From contig NZ_SJON01000001.1 in NCBI RefSeq assembly GCF_004331385.1, positions 248,001-312,000 of the forward strand: a stretch of 64,000 nucleotides of DNA, read 5' to 3'. Below the pieces are notes generated by a model. It had not been told where the DNA came from, did no database searches, and saw nothing but the letters and a program-made list of their open reading frames with translations. Made by a program: the position numbers and the translations under genes. Positions within the stretch are counted from its first letter, which is position 1. Each line of letters opens with the position of its first letter. Positions 52,155-62,021 of this stretch are shown one piece after another. This DNA comes from Enterobacter quasihormaechei (GTDB lineage Bacteria > Pseudomonadota > Gammaproteobacteria > Enterobacterales > Enterobacteriaceae).

Positions 52155-53243
52155 TTAATGGTTGAAGGATTCCACCTTCTCAAACGCGGCGCGCAGAACC
52201 TCAGGCGTTAACGTAATGGGTAAATAGTGAATCGACTCCACCGGGCGCAGGGTGTGGGCGATGAACCTATCCAGCTCGTCGCGGTTATTGATGTCGACGT
52301 CCAGCTCGCGAAGCCGGGTCGGCAGATTAAAACGCTGGTACGCCGCCACCAGCTGCGCCAGCACGTCGTCCTGGCCGAGCAGGGCGCTCTGCACCAGAAT
52401 GCCGTAGGCCACCTTAGTGCCGTGCAGGTATTTTTCTGTCTGCGGCAGCACGGTCAAGCCGTTGTGCACCGCGTGCGCCGCCGCCACGCGGGTGTAGCGC
52501 TCCCCCAGACCGCCCACCATCCCGCCGCCGGCAATAATGGCATCCACCACGTCCCGGAACGCCTGCGTTAGCTCGCCGCGCTGCTGGTCCGCAAGCGCCT
52601 CTTCGCTGTGCTCCAGCAGCACGTCGCGGATCGCCAGCGCACCGTTGAGACCGAGACGCACGGTCAGCGGCAGACTCTCAGGCTGCGGGGCGAGCACCGC
52701 AGCCTCGTACCACTTCGCCAGCGTATCGCCGATGCCCGCCAGCAAATATTCCGCCGGGGCGTTCAGGATGATCCGCGGCTCCACCAGCACCAGGAAGTTG
52801 GCGTCGTCAAAAATCTCAAACTGTAGCGCCTGACCGGCATCGTTGTACCAGACGGAGAGCGGCGTCCACGCTGCGCAGGTGGCGGCGATGGTGGGAATGC
52901 CGACGAACGGCACGCCCAGACGACGCGCCACGGCCTTGACGGTATCCATCACCGCGCCGCCGCCGATGCCAATCACCACGCTGGCTTCGCTTCCCGCTTC
53001 GTTCACCAGATGGGTGACGTCACGCTCGCTGCAATGGCCCTTAAACAGCAGCTGTTTTGCCCCCGGCGCGGTAAAACTCTGCGGCAGATAAGGGCGCGCG
53101 CCCTCAATCGCCCGCTCGCCGTAGATCCACACCGCTCGGGAAAGCTGTTCCGGGGTAAAGAAATCATCCAGGCGCGCAAGGCTTCCCGGGTAAGAGAAGT
53201 AGTTCGCCGGGCCGGGCACGACGCGAATATCGGTGTTGCTCAT
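52155..53243 (-). CDS. hcxA: HcxA (YbdH), hydroxycarboxylate dehydrogenase
   Basis: The 362-residue member of the iron-dependent alcohol dehydrogenase/glycerol dehydrogenase family matches E. coli YbdH. The nucleotide-binding IGIGGGAVMDTVKAVARRLG and the metal-site region HAVHNGLTVLPQTEKYLHG are clear. E. coli HcxA reduces 2-oxo acids such as 2-oxobutanoate and 2-oxoglutarate with NADPH. It is divergent from a sugar-type ABC importer, and the shared gap holds an inverted repeat and MetJ-like boxes. Confidence 0.93.
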   Translation of the reverse strand: MSNTDIRVVPGPANYFSYPGSLARLDDFFTPEQLSRAVWIYGERAIEGARPYLPQSFTAPGAKQLLFKGHCSERDVTHLVNEAGSEASVVIGIGGGAVMDTVKAVARRLGVPFVGIPTIAATCAAWTPLSVWYNDAGQALQFEIFDDANFLVLVEPRIILNAPAEYLLAGIGDTLAKWYEAAVLAPQPESLPLTVRLGLNGALAIRDVLLEHSEEALADQQRGELTQAFRDVVDAIIAGGGMVGGLGERYTRVAAAHAVHNGLTVLPQTEKYLHGTKVAYGILVQSALLGQDDVLAQLVAAYQRFNLPTRLRELDVDINNRDELDRFIAHTLRPVESIHYLPITLTPEVLRAAFEKVESFNH

Positions 53244-53258
53244 GAAGTTGTCCTTATT

Positions 53259-53303
53259 TTAGCAAGCGCTAACCCGATGTTATGTCTGGACATCCGGATG
53301 GCT
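53259..53303. promoter_or_regulatory. Operator candidates between hcxA and the ABC importer
   Basis: ttagc-aagc-gctaa (53259-53272) is a short perfect dyad. Directly after it come three tandem 8-mers, ttatgtct, ggacatcc and ggatggct (53280-53303), each matching the MetJ box AGACGTCT at five positions. Tandem weak boxes can bind MetJ cooperatively. The reading is tentative. Confidence 0.4.
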
Positions 53304-53403
53304 AATAATATTTCGCTTTATCTTATGCCTTTTCCGTCGTTGTCAGTCAACCGGAGCTGTGAAAAATTCGCTAAATCAGAAGAGTAATGAAGGATTTACG
53401 CGG

Positions 53404-54906
53404 ATGGTTTCCAGTCGCCTTGAGATGCGCGGTATCAGCCTGGCCTTTTCCGGCTTTCAGGCGCTGTCGCGCGTGGACTTTACCCTGAACGGCGGGTCGG
53501 TGCATGCGCTGACCGGGGCCAACGGCGCGGGGAAATCGACGCTGATGGCGGTACTGTGCGGGACGCACGATCGTTATGAAGGCGAAATCTGCATCAACAA
53601 CCAGCCGGTATGCATCCGCGAGCCGCTGGACGCCAAACGGCTGGGCATTCACCTCGTGCAGCAGGAGGTGGACGTGGCGCTGATCCCCGGGCTGAGCATT
53701 GCGGAGAACATTATGCTCGACCAGCTGGCGCAGCCGGGACATCACTACAGCTGGCGCGCCGTTCGCCAGCAGGCGCGGCAGGCGCTGGCGCAGCTGGATG
53801 TTTCGCTGGACGTTCGCCGTTCCATCGACAGCTGCACCCTTGCCGAAAAGCAGCAGATTTTGCTGGCGCGGGCGCTGTCACACCATTGCCGATTTTTGAT
53901 CCTTGATGAGCCCACCGCGCCGCTGGACGCGCACGAAAGCGAGCGTCTGTTTGCGGTGGTAAGACGTCTCCAACAGCAGGGCATCGGCGTGGTGTTTATC
54001 TCCCACCGTATTCACGAGCTGAAGGCCATCTGCGACACCCTGACGGTGCTGCGCGACGGCAAGCTGATTGAGTCCGGCCCGATGGCCGATCTCAGCGGTG
54101 AAGAGATTGTTGAGAAGATGCTGGGCCACGAGCTGAGCGATATCTACCCGCCGGCACGCCCGCCGCACGGCGAAGAGACGCTGCTGCGCGTCGACGGGCT
54201 TCACGACGATGTCCTGTTGAAAGACATCTCCCTGCACCTGCGCAAAGGCGAAATCCTCGGCATTGCCGGGCTGGCGGGGGCGGGGAAAACCGAACTCTGC
54301 AAGGCGCTGTTTGGCGCCAGCAAAAGCCGCGTGGCGCGCGGCGAGCTGAACCATCAGGCCTGGAAACCGCGCGATCCGGCAGACTCGGTGCTGCGCGGCC
54401 TGGCGCTGGTGCCGGAGGAGCGGCGCAAGGAGGGTATTTTTATCGACGAGACGGTAAGCATGAACCTTGCCGTGAGCGCCGATAACAGCTTCTCGCGCTG
54501 GAGTCTGTTTGGTCATCGTCAGGCGTGGCGCTGGGCGGAAGAGGTCATTGCCCGCATCGGTGTGCGCGCTCGGGGACCGGGGCAGGTGCTGCGCCGTCTG
54601 TCCGGCGGTAACCAGCAGAAGGTAGCCATCGGCAAGTGGCTGCGTAATGACGCCAGCGTGCTGATCTTCGACGAGCCGACCAAAGGCGTGGACGTGAAGG
54701 CCAAAACCGATCTGTTCCAGCTGATTGACGGCCTGGCGCGCGAGGGCAAAGGGGTGATTTACGCCTCCGGCGAGTTCGCCGAGCTGGTGGGGCTGTGCGA
54801 CCGCATCTGCGTGCTGTGGGACGGGCGCATCGTGGCGGAAATCGCCGGGGCCGAGGCCCGTGAAGAGACACTACTTTATTATTCAACCGGAGGAACGGCG
54901 TCGTGA
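53404..54906 (+). CDS. Sugar-type ABC importer, tandem ATP-binding protein
   Basis: The 500-residue protein has two ABC domains, as in RbsA/MglA. The first has Walker A GANGAGKST and a degenerate signature CTLAEKQQI; the second has GLAGAGKTEL and a canonical LSGGNQQKV followed by VLIFDEPTKGVD. The ATG at 53404 with AAGGA 9 bp upstream was chosen over a GTG at 53359, whose GGAG lies too close. It overlaps the permease gene by 4 bp. Substrate is unknown; position beside the methionine-salvage genes suggests methylthioribose as a candidate. Confidence 0.9.
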   Translation: MVSSRLEMRGISLAFSGFQALSRVDFTLNGGSVHALTGANGAGKSTLMAVLCGTHDRYEGEICINNQPVCIREPLDAKRLGIHLVQQEVDVALIPGLSIAENIMLDQLAQPGHHYSWRAVRQQARQALAQLDVSLDVRRSIDSCTLAEKQQILLARALSHHCRFLILDEPTAPLDAHESERLFAVVRRLQQQGIGVVFISHRIHELKAICDTLTVLRDGKLIESGPMADLSGEEIVEKMLGHELSDIYPPARPPHGEETLLRVDGLHDDVLLKDISLHLRKGEILGIAGLAGAGKTELCKALFGASKSRVARGELNHQAWKPRDPADSVLRGLALVPEERRKEGIFIDETVSMNLAVSADNSFSRWSLFGHRQAWRWAEEVIARIGVRARGPGQVLRRLSGGNQQKVAIGKWLRNDASVLIFDEPTKGVDVKAKTDLFQLIDGLAREGKGVIYASGEFAELVGLCDRICVLWDGRIVAEIAGAEAREETLLYYSTGGTAS

Positions 54907-55898
54907 GCAAGGCCCTTTCAGTGACCGCGGCGGCGTCTGGCCGTCAGCAACTTTTTGATTTTCTCTATAAATGGGGCATGTTGCTCACCGTCGTCGCGCT
55001 GGTGGCCGTCTTTGGCCTGGCGTCGGACAGCTTTCTCGACCCGAACAACATCATCAATATTCTGCGCTCGATTGCCATCGTGACGGTGATTGCCGTTGGC
55101 GTGTCGATTTCCCTGACCGTCGGCGGGTTCGATCTCTCCGTGGGATCGACCGCGTCGCTGGCGAACGCGCTGGTCATTTCGCTTTTCGTCTGGCACGGCT
55201 TCGGCACTACCGAGTCGATTGTGATCACTCTCGTGCTCTGCACGCTGGTCGGCCTGTTTAACGCCTTTCTGATCGTCATCCTGCGTATTCCGGACATGCT
55301 CGCCACGCTCGCCAGCCTGTTTGTCATTCAGGGCGTGGCGATGACCTACAGCTACGGCGGGTCGATTACCGAGAACATGGTACTGCCGAGCGGCGACATG
55401 GCGGAAGGGACCATTCCGGCGGCGTTTGGCCTGCTGGGGCAGGTGCCGACCATTGTCATCATCATGCTGGCGGTGACGCTGCTGGCGCAGCTGGGGCTGT
55501 CGCTGACCACCCATGGACGCCGGATGTACGCCATTGGCGGTAACCCGGAAGCGGCGCGCCTCTCGGGCATTCGCACCACGCGCTATAAGGTGGCGGCCTA
55601 CGTGATTGCCTCGCTGCTGGCGGGGCTGGGCGGCATTCTGCTGGCCTCCCGCATCGGGTCGTCGCAGGTCAATGCGGGCGGCGGCTATCTGATGGATGCG
55701 GTGGCCGCGGCGTGGATTGGCTTCTCGCTGGCCGGGTCCGGCAAGCCGAACGCGCTGGGCACGCTGGTGGGGGCGGTGATCCTCGGCGTCCTGTCGAACG
55801 GGCTGGTGATGCTCTCCGTGCCGTATTACGCCATGGACATAATAAAAGGGCTGGTGCTCGCGGTAGCGCTGGCGATTACCTACATACAAAAACGCTGA
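54903..55898 (+). CDS. Sugar-type ABC importer, permease
   Basis: The 331-residue membrane protein of the RbsC/BPD_transp_2 family has about eight to ten helices. Conserved parts are VGVSISLTVGGFDLSVGS near the front and the cytoplasmic coupling loop GRRMYAIGGNPEAARLSGI. GTG start at 54903 overlaps the ATPase stop. It probably works as a homodimer with the tandem ATPase and the downstream binding protein. Confidence 0.92.
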   Translation: MSKALSVTAAASGRQQLFDFLYKWGMLLTVVALVAVFGLASDSFLDPNNIINILRSIAIVTVIAVGVSISLTVGGFDLSVGSTASLANALVISLFVWHGFGTTESIVITLVLCTLVGLFNAFLIVILRIPDMLATLASLFVIQGVAMTYSYGGSITENMVLPSGDMAEGTIPAAFGLLGQVPTIVIIMLAVTLLAQLGLSLTTHGRRMYAIGGNPEAARLSGIRTTRYKVAAYVIASLLAGLGGILLASRIGSSQVNAGGGYLMDAVAAAWIGFSLAGSGKPNALGTLVGAVILGVLSNGLVMLSVPYYAMDIIKGLVLAVALAITYIQKR

Positions 55899-55917
55899 CA
55901 ACACAACGGGATAATAA

Positions 55918-56982
55918 ATGAAAAAGATTGCGCTCTCTTTGGTGGCACTGGGGTTACTCACTTCTCTGCCGGGATTTGCGGCCACGCCCGCGCCGGTTCC
56001 GGCCGCCATTGCGAACCACGAAGGACCGATCCGCATCGCTGTGATCCGTAACCTCGGCTCGGACGACAACACCACGCAGTTTGTTGCCGGGGCGATTCAG
56101 GAAGGGAAAAAGCTCGGCTTTAAGGTCAGCACCTTTTTGAGCAACGGGGATGACGCCAAATTCCAGGACTTTGTTAACCAGGCCATCAGCCAGAAATATG
56201 ACGGGATCATCCTGTCGCAGGGCCGCGATCCGTACTCCACCGCGCTGGTGAAGAAGGCGGTTGATGCCGGGATCAAGGTCGCCGTATTTGATACCGCCGT
56301 TAACGGCGAGATCCCGGGCGTGACCGTCACCCAGCAGGACGATGCCTCCCTGACGAACCTCTCCTTCGGCCAGCTGGCGAAAGATTTCAACGGCAAGGCC
56401 AACATCGTCAAGCTGTGGGTGGCGGGCTTCCCGCCGATGGAGCGCCGTCAGGCAGCCTATAAAGAACTGCAAAAGCAGTACCCGGAGATTAAAGAGCTGG
56501 AGTCCATCGGCGCGGTTTCCTCTGACGTGCAGGGCGATACAGCCAACAAGGTGGGGGCGATCCTGGCGAAATACCCGAAAGGCAAAATCGACGCGATCTG
56601 GGGCACCTGGGACGCCTTCAGCCAGGGGGCGTATAAGGCGCTGAAGGAGAATGGCCGCACCGAGATCAAGCTCTACAGCATTGATATCTCCAACCAGGAC
56701 TTACAGCTGATGCGCGAGCCGGGTAGCCCGTGGGCAGTGAGCGTGGCGGTGGATCCGAAGCTGATTGGCGCGACCAACGTGCGCCTGATCGCCAACAAGA
56801 TTGCCGGAGAAGCCACGCCTGCCACCTACGACTTCAAAGCCGCCGCGATCCCGCAGGCGCTGCTGACCGCGCAGCCGGGGGCGGTGAACGTGGCGTCGCT
56901 GGGCAAAATCATTCCGGGCTGGGGCCAGACGGACGATTTTATCGCGCCGTGGTTTGCGACGCTTGCCGCTAAAAACAAGTAA
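55918..56982 (+). CDS. Sugar-type ABC importer, periplasmic binding protein
   Basis: The 354-residue precursor has a signal peptide ending near GFA-ATP (residue 21) and a type I (RbsB-like) periplasmic binding fold. Segments FVAGAIQEGKKLGFKVSTF, YDGIILSQGRDPYSTALVKKAVDAGIKVAVFD and IDAIWGTWDAF mark the two lobes. It starts 19 bp after the permease gene. The ligand is probably a small furanose or related compound. A REP pair follows. Confidence 0.92.
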   Translation: MKKIALSLVALGLLTSLPGFAATPAPVPAAIANHEGPIRIAVIRNLGSDDNTTQFVAGAIQEGKKLGFKVSTFLSNGDDAKFQDFVNQAISQKYDGIILSQGRDPYSTALVKKAVDAGIKVAVFDTAVNGEIPGVTVTQQDDASLTNLSFGQLAKDFNGKANIVKLWVAGFPPMERRQAAYKELQKQYPEIKELESIGAVSSDVQGDTANKVGAILAKYPKGKIDAIWGTWDAFSQGAYKALKENGRTEIKLYSIDISNQDLQLMREPGSPWAVSVAVDPKLIGATNVRLIANKIAGEATPATYDFKAAAIPQALLTAQPGAVNVASLGKIIPGWGQTDDFIAPWFATLAAKNK

Positions 56983-56987
56983 ACCAA

Positions 56988-57061
56988 GCCGGGTGGCGGC
57001 TGCGCCTTACCCGGCCTACATTTTGCACCCGTAGGCCCGGTAAGCGCAGCGCCACCGGGCA
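56988..57061. repeat. REP-type repeat pair
   Basis: gccgggtggcggctgcgcct and its facing copy gtaggcccggtaagcgcagc lie between the binding-protein gene and the LVIVD gene. It may lower read-through into the latter. Confidence 0.85.
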
Positions 57062-57073
57062 TAAGGAGCTCAG

Positions 57074-58315
57074 GTGTCTCAATTATCCACCCCCGAATAC
57101 AGCCGCAATATGCGGCTGATTGGCCATAGCGACCAGGGCGGCCGACCGGACGGCGTTCAGCTGATGGTGCATCGCGGCTTTGCGTATATTGGCCATATGG
57201 TGTCGCAGGGCTTTTCGATTGTGGACGTGCGCGATCCAAAAAATCCGAAACCCGCGGGCTATGTGCCTGCGCCGCCGGGCACCTGGAACGTGCACCTCCA
57301 GGCGCATGACGACCTGCTGCTGGTGATTAACGCCCGGGATCTGTTTGCCGATGCCCGCTTTGCCGACGAGAAGGTCTACTACACCCGTCAGGTAGGAGAG
57401 ACCGTCAGCGACGTGCAGGACAGAGGCTGGAGCGCCGGGCTGCGGGTGTTTGATATCTCAACCCCCGACGCGCCGCGCGAAATTGGCTTTCTGTCGCTGA
57501 GCGGTATCGGCATACACCGCATCTGGTACGTTGGCGGACGCTGGGCGTACGTGTCAGCGCTGATCGACGGCTTTACCGACTATATTTTCCTGACTATTGA
57601 CCTGGCGGACCCGCGCAAGCCCGAGGTGGCGGGGCGCTGGTGGCTGTCGGGGATGAACCAGGCCGCAGGGGAACAGCCCAACTGGCCGGAGGGCAAGCGC
57701 TACGCGCTGCATCACGCCATTATCGCGGGCGATACGGCGTACGGCAGCTGGCGCGACGGCGGCTTAACGCTGCTGGACGTGAAGGACCGTACCCAGCCTA
57801 AGCTAATTAGCCACCGCAACTGGAGCCCGCCGTTTGGCGGCGGGACGCACACCGCGCTGCCGCTGCCGGACCGCGATCTGCTGGTGGTGCTGGACGAAGC
57901 GGTGCTGGATAACCAGCAGGACGGCGAGAAGCTGATCTGGCTGTTTGATATCCGCGAACCGTCCAACCCGGTGAGCATCTCCACCTTCCCGCAGCCGAAT
58001 GAAACCGACTACGTGGCAAAAGGGGCGCATTTCGGCCCGCACAACCTGCATGAGAACCGGCCCGGAAGCTTCGTCAGCTCAACGCTGATTTTCGCGACGT
58101 ATCAGAACGCGGGGGTACGCGCGTATGACATTTCCAACCCGTATCGGCCAGTGGAAACCGGGGCGCTGGTGCCCGCCGCGCCGGAGAGAATGATGGACAC
58201 GCGGCCGAATCGTCCGCAGGTGATCCAGTCGTGCGACGTGTTTGTGGACGCGCAGGGGATTATTTACAGCACGGACTATAACGGCGGGCTGTCGGTGATT
58301 GAGTATCTGGGGTGA
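57074..58315 (+). CDS. LVIVD-repeat (beta-propeller-like) protein
   Basis: The 413-residue protein has repeated blades of the form FSIVDVRDPKNPKPAGYV, LRVFDISTPDAPREIGFL, IDLADPRKPEVAG, LTLLDVKDRTQPKLIS, WLFDIREPSNPVSIS and VRAYDISNPYRPVETG. These are LVIVD repeats, usually assembled into a propeller. There is no signal peptide, so it seems cytoplasmic. GTG start at 57074 has AAGGAG upstream. It lies in line with the ABC importer genes, 91 bp after the last of them, and may process the imported compound. No catalytic residues can be assigned. Confidence 0.8.
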   Translation: MSQLSTPEYSRNMRLIGHSDQGGRPDGVQLMVHRGFAYIGHMVSQGFSIVDVRDPKNPKPAGYVPAPPGTWNVHLQAHDDLLLVINARDLFADARFADEKVYYTRQVGETVSDVQDRGWSAGLRVFDISTPDAPREIGFLSLSGIGIHRIWYVGGRWAYVSALIDGFTDYIFLTIDLADPRKPEVAGRWWLSGMNQAAGEQPNWPEGKRYALHHAIIAGDTAYGSWRDGGLTLLDVKDRTQPKLISHRNWSPPFGGGTHTALPLPDRDLLVVLDEAVLDNQQDGEKLIWLFDIREPSNPVSISTFPQPNETDYVAKGAHFGPHNLHENRPGSFVSSTLIFATYQNAGVRAYDISNPYRPVETGALVPAAPERMMDTRPNRPQVIQSCDVFVDAQGIIYSTDYNGGLSVIEYLG

Positions 58316-58320
58316 GATTT

Positions 58321-58348
58321 GCCGGGTGGCGGCTGCGCCTTACCCGGC
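58321..58348. repeat. Single REP-type repeat between convergent genes
   Basis: gccgggtggcggctgcgcct followed by tacccggc forms a hairpin between the LVIVD gene and mtnK. It may end transcription from both sides. Confidence 0.75.
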
Positions 58349-58361
58349 AAACAAACGGCAC

Positions 58362-59561
58362 TCAACTGTACTGCCGCACCCTTGCTACCAGCGCTTCCGC
58401 GCTGTCGATGCGGTCGGCAATCAGAATCAGTGCTTTACCAAGCGTAATGGCGTGGCGCAGGCATTCGTGGCGCATCGCCTCGTCCTGGATGCTGTCGATA
58501 TCCGCGACGTGAGAAAGCCCGACGCTGCGGCGAATCAGCTCGGTGCCACAAAAGCCGATGACATCGTGCCAGACTTTTTTCAGGAACGCGGAGGCATAGC
58601 CCGGCGCGCTGAGTGCGGCGTCGCGGGCTTTCTCGTTTGCCAGCGCCTGGAAACGTTCCGCGAAGCTGTTCCACAGTTCCTGAATATCGGTCAGGCGCTG
58701 CTCGCGCGCGGCGGCGGCATCACGAATGCCCAGATGCCCCGGCAGACCGCAGAAGTTGAGCAGCAGGTTGCCGATGGCGGTGCCGACGTCAAAGCCTATC
58801 GGGCCAAAGTAGCCGAACTCGGCGTCGATGGCCTTCAGGCTGCCGTCGGCTACAAAAATCGAGCCGCTGTGAATATCCCCGTGCAGCAGCGCTTCGGCAT
58901 GCGAGAAGAAGCGGTGCTTCAGGGAGGCCACGGCAATTTTTAACGGGGCGTCGTCGCGCAGGGCGGCGACGTCATTTTCCAGCTCGGCAGGGTAGTTATT
59001 GCGCTCGTGGATCTGGTACGGATCGTTAAAGAACAGATCTTCAGTGATCTCGCACATCTCCGGGTTGATGAACTTCGCCACCTGCGCTTTTTTCTCGTGC
59101 GGGTGCAGGTAGAAATCGCTGGTGTGGAACAGGGTGTGAGCGAGATATTCACCCAGCTGGCGCGCCGCCCGCGGGTAGTAAATGTTGCCGATCAGCTCGC
59201 CGCGCCAGATGCGATGGCTGGAGAGATCTTCCATCACCATCACCGCCAGTTCCGGGTCATAGTGGTGGATTTTTACGGTGTGCTGCGGGCTGTGCCTGTA
59301 ATGCTCGACCAGGGTTTGCGCCTCGAGGCGGGCGCGATCCAGCGTCAGCGGCCAGGATTCCCCGACGCAGCGCACGTAGGGCAGCGCCTGTTTGACGATG
59401 ATGCGGCTGACGCCCGCGCTGTCGTAAATTTTAAAAACCAGATTGAGGTTGCCGTCGCCCACTTCCTGCGCCTCTACCAGCGATGACGGATCGTCAAGCC
59501 CGCCAAACTGCCTGGCATACTCCACGGCGTCCTGAGCGGTAAAGGTACGGTATTGCGACAT
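58362..59561 (-). CDS. mtnK: S-methyl-5-thioribose kinase
   Basis: The 399-residue choline-kinase-fold enzyme phosphorylates methylthioribose at C1, first step of the salvage branch here. The catalytic loop is [13 protein letters not shown], the metal-binding [22 protein letters not shown] follows, and the N-terminal lobe has [15 protein letters not shown]. It is divergent from mtnA across tandem MetJ boxes and convergent with the LVIVD gene. Confidence 0.96.
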   Translation of the reverse strand: MSQYRTFTAQDAVEYARQFGGLDDPSSLVEAQEVGDGNLNLVFKIYDSAGVSRIIVKQALPYVRCVGESWPLTLDRARLEAQTLVEHYRHSPQHTVKIHHYDPELAVMVMEDLSSHRIWRGELIGNIYYPRAARQLGEYLAHTLFHTSDFYLHPHEKKAQVAKFINPEMCEITEDLFFNDPYQIHERNNYPAELENDVAALRDDAPLKIAVASLKHRFFSHAEALLHGDIHSGSIFVADGSLKAIDAEFGYFGPIGFDVGTAIGNLLLNFCGLPGHLGIRDAAAAREQRLTDIQELWNSFAERFQALANEKARDAALSAPGYASAFLKKVWHDVIGFCGTELIRRSVGLSHVADIDSIQDEAMRHECLRHAITLGKALILIADRIDSAEALVARVRQYS

Positions 59562-59589
59562 GGCCTGCTCCTCACGAGTTAACTAATTA

Positions 59590-59613
59590 AGACATGTAGA
59601 CGTCTATACATCT
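59590..59613. promoter_or_regulatory. Tandem MetJ boxes between mtnK and mtnA
   Basis: agacatgt, agacgtct and atacatct (59590-59613) are three adjacent 8-mers; the middle one is the perfect MetJ box. They can control both divergent genes. Confidence 0.85.
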
Positions 59614-59665
59614 GGATTTCATCCTGACACAATGTGCTACAACAACGCAACAGGGAATTAACGAC

Positions 59666-60658
59666 ATGCAGACATTACAGACGACCAGCCTGCGGGTGGC
59701 GGATAATCAGCTCTTTATTCTCGACCAGCAGGCGCTTCCGCAGGAGAAACGCTGGCTGGATGCCTCAACGGTAGAGGCGCTGGTCGGGCATATTCACGCT
59801 CTGCGGGTGCGCGGCGCGCCGCTGATTGGTCTCTCTGCAAGCCTGCTGCTGGCGCTGCTGGCGGAAAACGGCAAAAGCCGCGACGCGCTGGCGGCGGCGC
59901 TGGACACGCTTCGCGCCGCACGCCCGACGGCGGTAAACCTGATGAACAACCTCGACCGCATGAAGCTTGCGCTGTGGAAAGAGGATTTCGTTCCGGCGCT
60001 GGTGGCTGAGGCGCTGCGCCTGATTGACGAAGACCGGCAGCTCTGCGATGCGATTGCGAAAGCGGGCAGCGCGCTGGTGAAACCCGGTAGCCGTCTGCTG
60101 ACCCACTGCAATACCGGCGGGCTGGCAACGGCGGGCGTAGGGACGGCGCTGGGGGTGATTGCCCGCGCGCATCAGGAAGGCAACGTCAGCAACGTGTGGG
60201 TGGATGAAACCCGTCCGCTGTTGCAGGGGGGCAGGCTGACCGCGTGGGAGCTGGGCGAGCTGGGCGTGCCGTATCAGCTGATTACCGACTCCATGGCCGC
60301 CAGCCTGATGGCGAAAGGGCAGGTCGACGCCGTGTGGGTGGGAGCCGATCGCATCGCCGCTAACGGTGACGTGGCGAATAAAATCGGCACTTATTCACTG
60401 GCGGTGCTGGCGAAATTCCACGGCATTCCGTTCTACGTCGCTGCCCCGCAAACGACGCTCGACCCGGCCTGCCCGAACGGGGATGCGATCCCCATCGAGC
60501 AGCGCGCCGCCAGCGAAGTGACGGGCGTTGCCGGAAGCTTTGGCGCGGTGCAGTGGGCGCCGGAAAACGCGGCGGTGTATAACCCGGCGTTCGACGTCAC
60601 GCCTGCCTCGCTGATTAGCGGCTGGGTGCTGGACACGGGCGTGGTCACGCCGGATTAG
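59666..60658 (+). CDS. mtnA: Methylthioribose-1-phosphate isomerase
   Basis: The 330-residue enzyme of the eIF2B-alpha-like family converts methylthioribose-1-phosphate to methylthioribulose-1-phosphate. [18 protein letters not shown] marks the substrate loop, [24 protein letters not shown] contains the catalytic cysteine, and [21 protein letters not shown] carries the conserved aspartate. It is divergent from mtnK. A ccctc...gaggg inverted repeat follows before the convergent mtnD. Confidence 0.96.
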   Translation: MQTLQTTSLRVADNQLFILDQQALPQEKRWLDASTVEALVGHIHALRVRGAPLIGLSASLLLALLAENGKSRDALAAALDTLRAARPTAVNLMNNLDRMKLALWKEDFVPALVAEALRLIDEDRQLCDAIAKAGSALVKPGSRLLTHCNTGGLATAGVGTALGVIARAHQEGNVSNVWVDETRPLLQGGRLTAWELGELGVPYQLITDSMAASLMAKGQVDAVWVGADRIAANGDVANKIGTYSLAVLAKFHGIPFYVAAPQTTLDPACPNGDAIPIEQRAASEVTGVAGSFGAVQWAPENAAVYNPAFDVTPASLISGWVLDTGVVTPD

Positions 60659-60744
60659 GTGGCGGCAGGGAAATTTGCCTGAGAATAGCTTGCCTGAAGG
60701 GGCGCTCGACTGGTGAGGCAGGTGAAGGGGCGGTGTACGCTGAT

Positions 60745-60784
60745 GCCCTCACCCCGGCCCTCTCCCACGGGGAGAGGGAGCAAG
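60745..60784. repeat. Inverted repeat of the ccctcaccccggccctctccc family
   Basis: gccctcaccccggccctctc and cacggggagagggagcaagg pair as a hairpin between convergent mtnA and mtnD. It is related to the repeats at 19796 and 30021. Confidence 0.75.
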
Positions 60785-60792
60785 GCGAATAC

Positions 60793-61335
60793 CTATGCCA
60801 GGCGTGGATACGCATCCGCAATCGCATCCCCGGTAAACTGCGCCACCCATCCCTCCGGATTGTCGAAAATACGGATTGCCGTAAAGTTCGGCTCTGATCC
60901 CATATCAAACCAGTGGGGCGTGCCGGCGGGCACGGAGATGAGGTCGTTTTTCTCGCACAGTACCTGGTACACCTCATCGCCAATGTGCAGGCAAAACAGC
61001 CCCGCACCTTCCACGAAAAAGCGCACTTCGTCTTCGCCGTGGATGTGCTCGTTGAGAAACTTCGCACGCAGCGCCTCTTTCTGCGGATTGTCGGCGCGCA
61101 GGCTGATGACGTCCCAGCTCTGGTAGCCTTTCTCTGCCACCAGCTTGTCGATCGCATGTTGATACGCTTCGATCACGGCTTCGGGCGCAGGATCCTGCCC
61201 TAAATCACGGTCTGCCGCCCAGCGCTCAAAGCGCACGCCTTTAGCGTTCAGCTGTTGAGCGATCTCGGCGGCGTCGGTGCTGTGCCACAGGTGTTGACTG
61301 GCGTCTTTATCGGAATAAATGGTCAATGCGCTCAT
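60793..61335 (-). CDS. mtnD: Acireductone dioxygenase
   Basis: The 180-residue cupin oxidises acireductone to the 2-oxo acid precursor of methionine plus formate (iron form) or to an off-pathway product (nickel form). Metal ligands are His97, His99, Glu103 ([12 protein letters not shown]) and His141 ([10 protein letters not shown]). The ATG overlaps the mtnC stop by 4 bp. It is the last gene of mtnBCD. Confidence 0.97.
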   Translation of the reverse strand: MSALTIYSDKDASQHLWHSTDAAEIAQQLNAKGVRFERWAADRDLGQDPAPEAVIEAYQHAIDKLVAEKGYQSWDVISLRADNPQKEALRAKFLNEHIHGEDEVRFFVEGAGLFCLHIGDEVYQVLCEKNDLISVPAGTPHWFDMGSEPNFTAIRIFDNPEGWVAQFTGDAIADAYPRLA

Positions 61336-62021
61336 GAAGGGATCTGCTCCGGATTAATCTCGTCAAACTGGTGGATCTGATGGTGATGGCTCGCGCCGTC
61401 ATCTTCACCGCGAATCAGTTGCAGGGTGCGAAAACCCGCCTGTTCAGCCGCGTCCAGCTCCTGATGGATATCGGACAGGAACAGGATCTGCGACGGGGCG
61501 ATGCCCGTTTGCGCCGCTATGTTCTGGTAAGACTGCACTTCGCGCTTGGCGCCGATGTGCGTATCAAAATAGCCGCTGAACAGATGAGTAATATCACCTT
61601 CGTCGCTGTAGCCAAATAACAGTTTCTGCGCAGCAACGGAGCCTGAGGAATAAACATAGAGATCAATTCCTTGCGCCTTCCATTTTTCCAGCGCCGGCAG
61701 CACGTCAGGGTAGAGATGGCCGGTAAAGTCACCGTTGATGTAGCCCTCCTGCCAGATGATGCCTTGCAGGGCTTTAAGCGCCGTTGATTTGCGGTCTTCA
61801 TCCATAAAGCTAAACAGCACGTTGATAAGCTCGCTTACGCCGGCATGCGGATCGCTGATTTCATCGCGCAGGTTGTCCAGAATCGATTTGACCGGCTCGG
61901 CGTACTGCTGCGCGGTCACGAAGGCCGCCAGCCGCTCACGCGCGTAGGGGAACAAAACATCATGGACAAAACGGATATCGCTGGTGGTCCCTTCAATATC
62001 CGTCACAATCGCGCGAATCAT
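61332..62021 (-). CDS. mtnC: Enolase-phosphatase E1
   Basis: The 229-residue HAD-family enzyme enolises and dephosphorylates the diketo intermediate to acireductone. HAD motif I appears as [13 protein letters not shown], motif II as VYSSGS and the late acidic motif as [16 protein letters not shown]. The ATG at 62021 overlaps the mtnB stop by 4 bp; a start further upstream at 62054 would overlap more of mtnB and lacks a ribosome site. Confidence 0.96.
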   Translation of the reverse strand: MIRAIVTDIEGTTSDIRFVHDVLFPYARERLAAFVTAQQYAEPVKSILDNLRDEISDPHAGVSELINVLFSFMDEDRKSTALKALQGIIWQEGYINGDFTGHLYPDVLPALEKWKAQGIDLYVYSSGSVAAQKLLFGYSDEGDITHLFSGYFDTHIGAKREVQSYQNIAAQTGIAPSQILFLSDIHQELDAAEQAGFRTLQLIRGEDDGASHHHQIHQFDEINPEQIPS

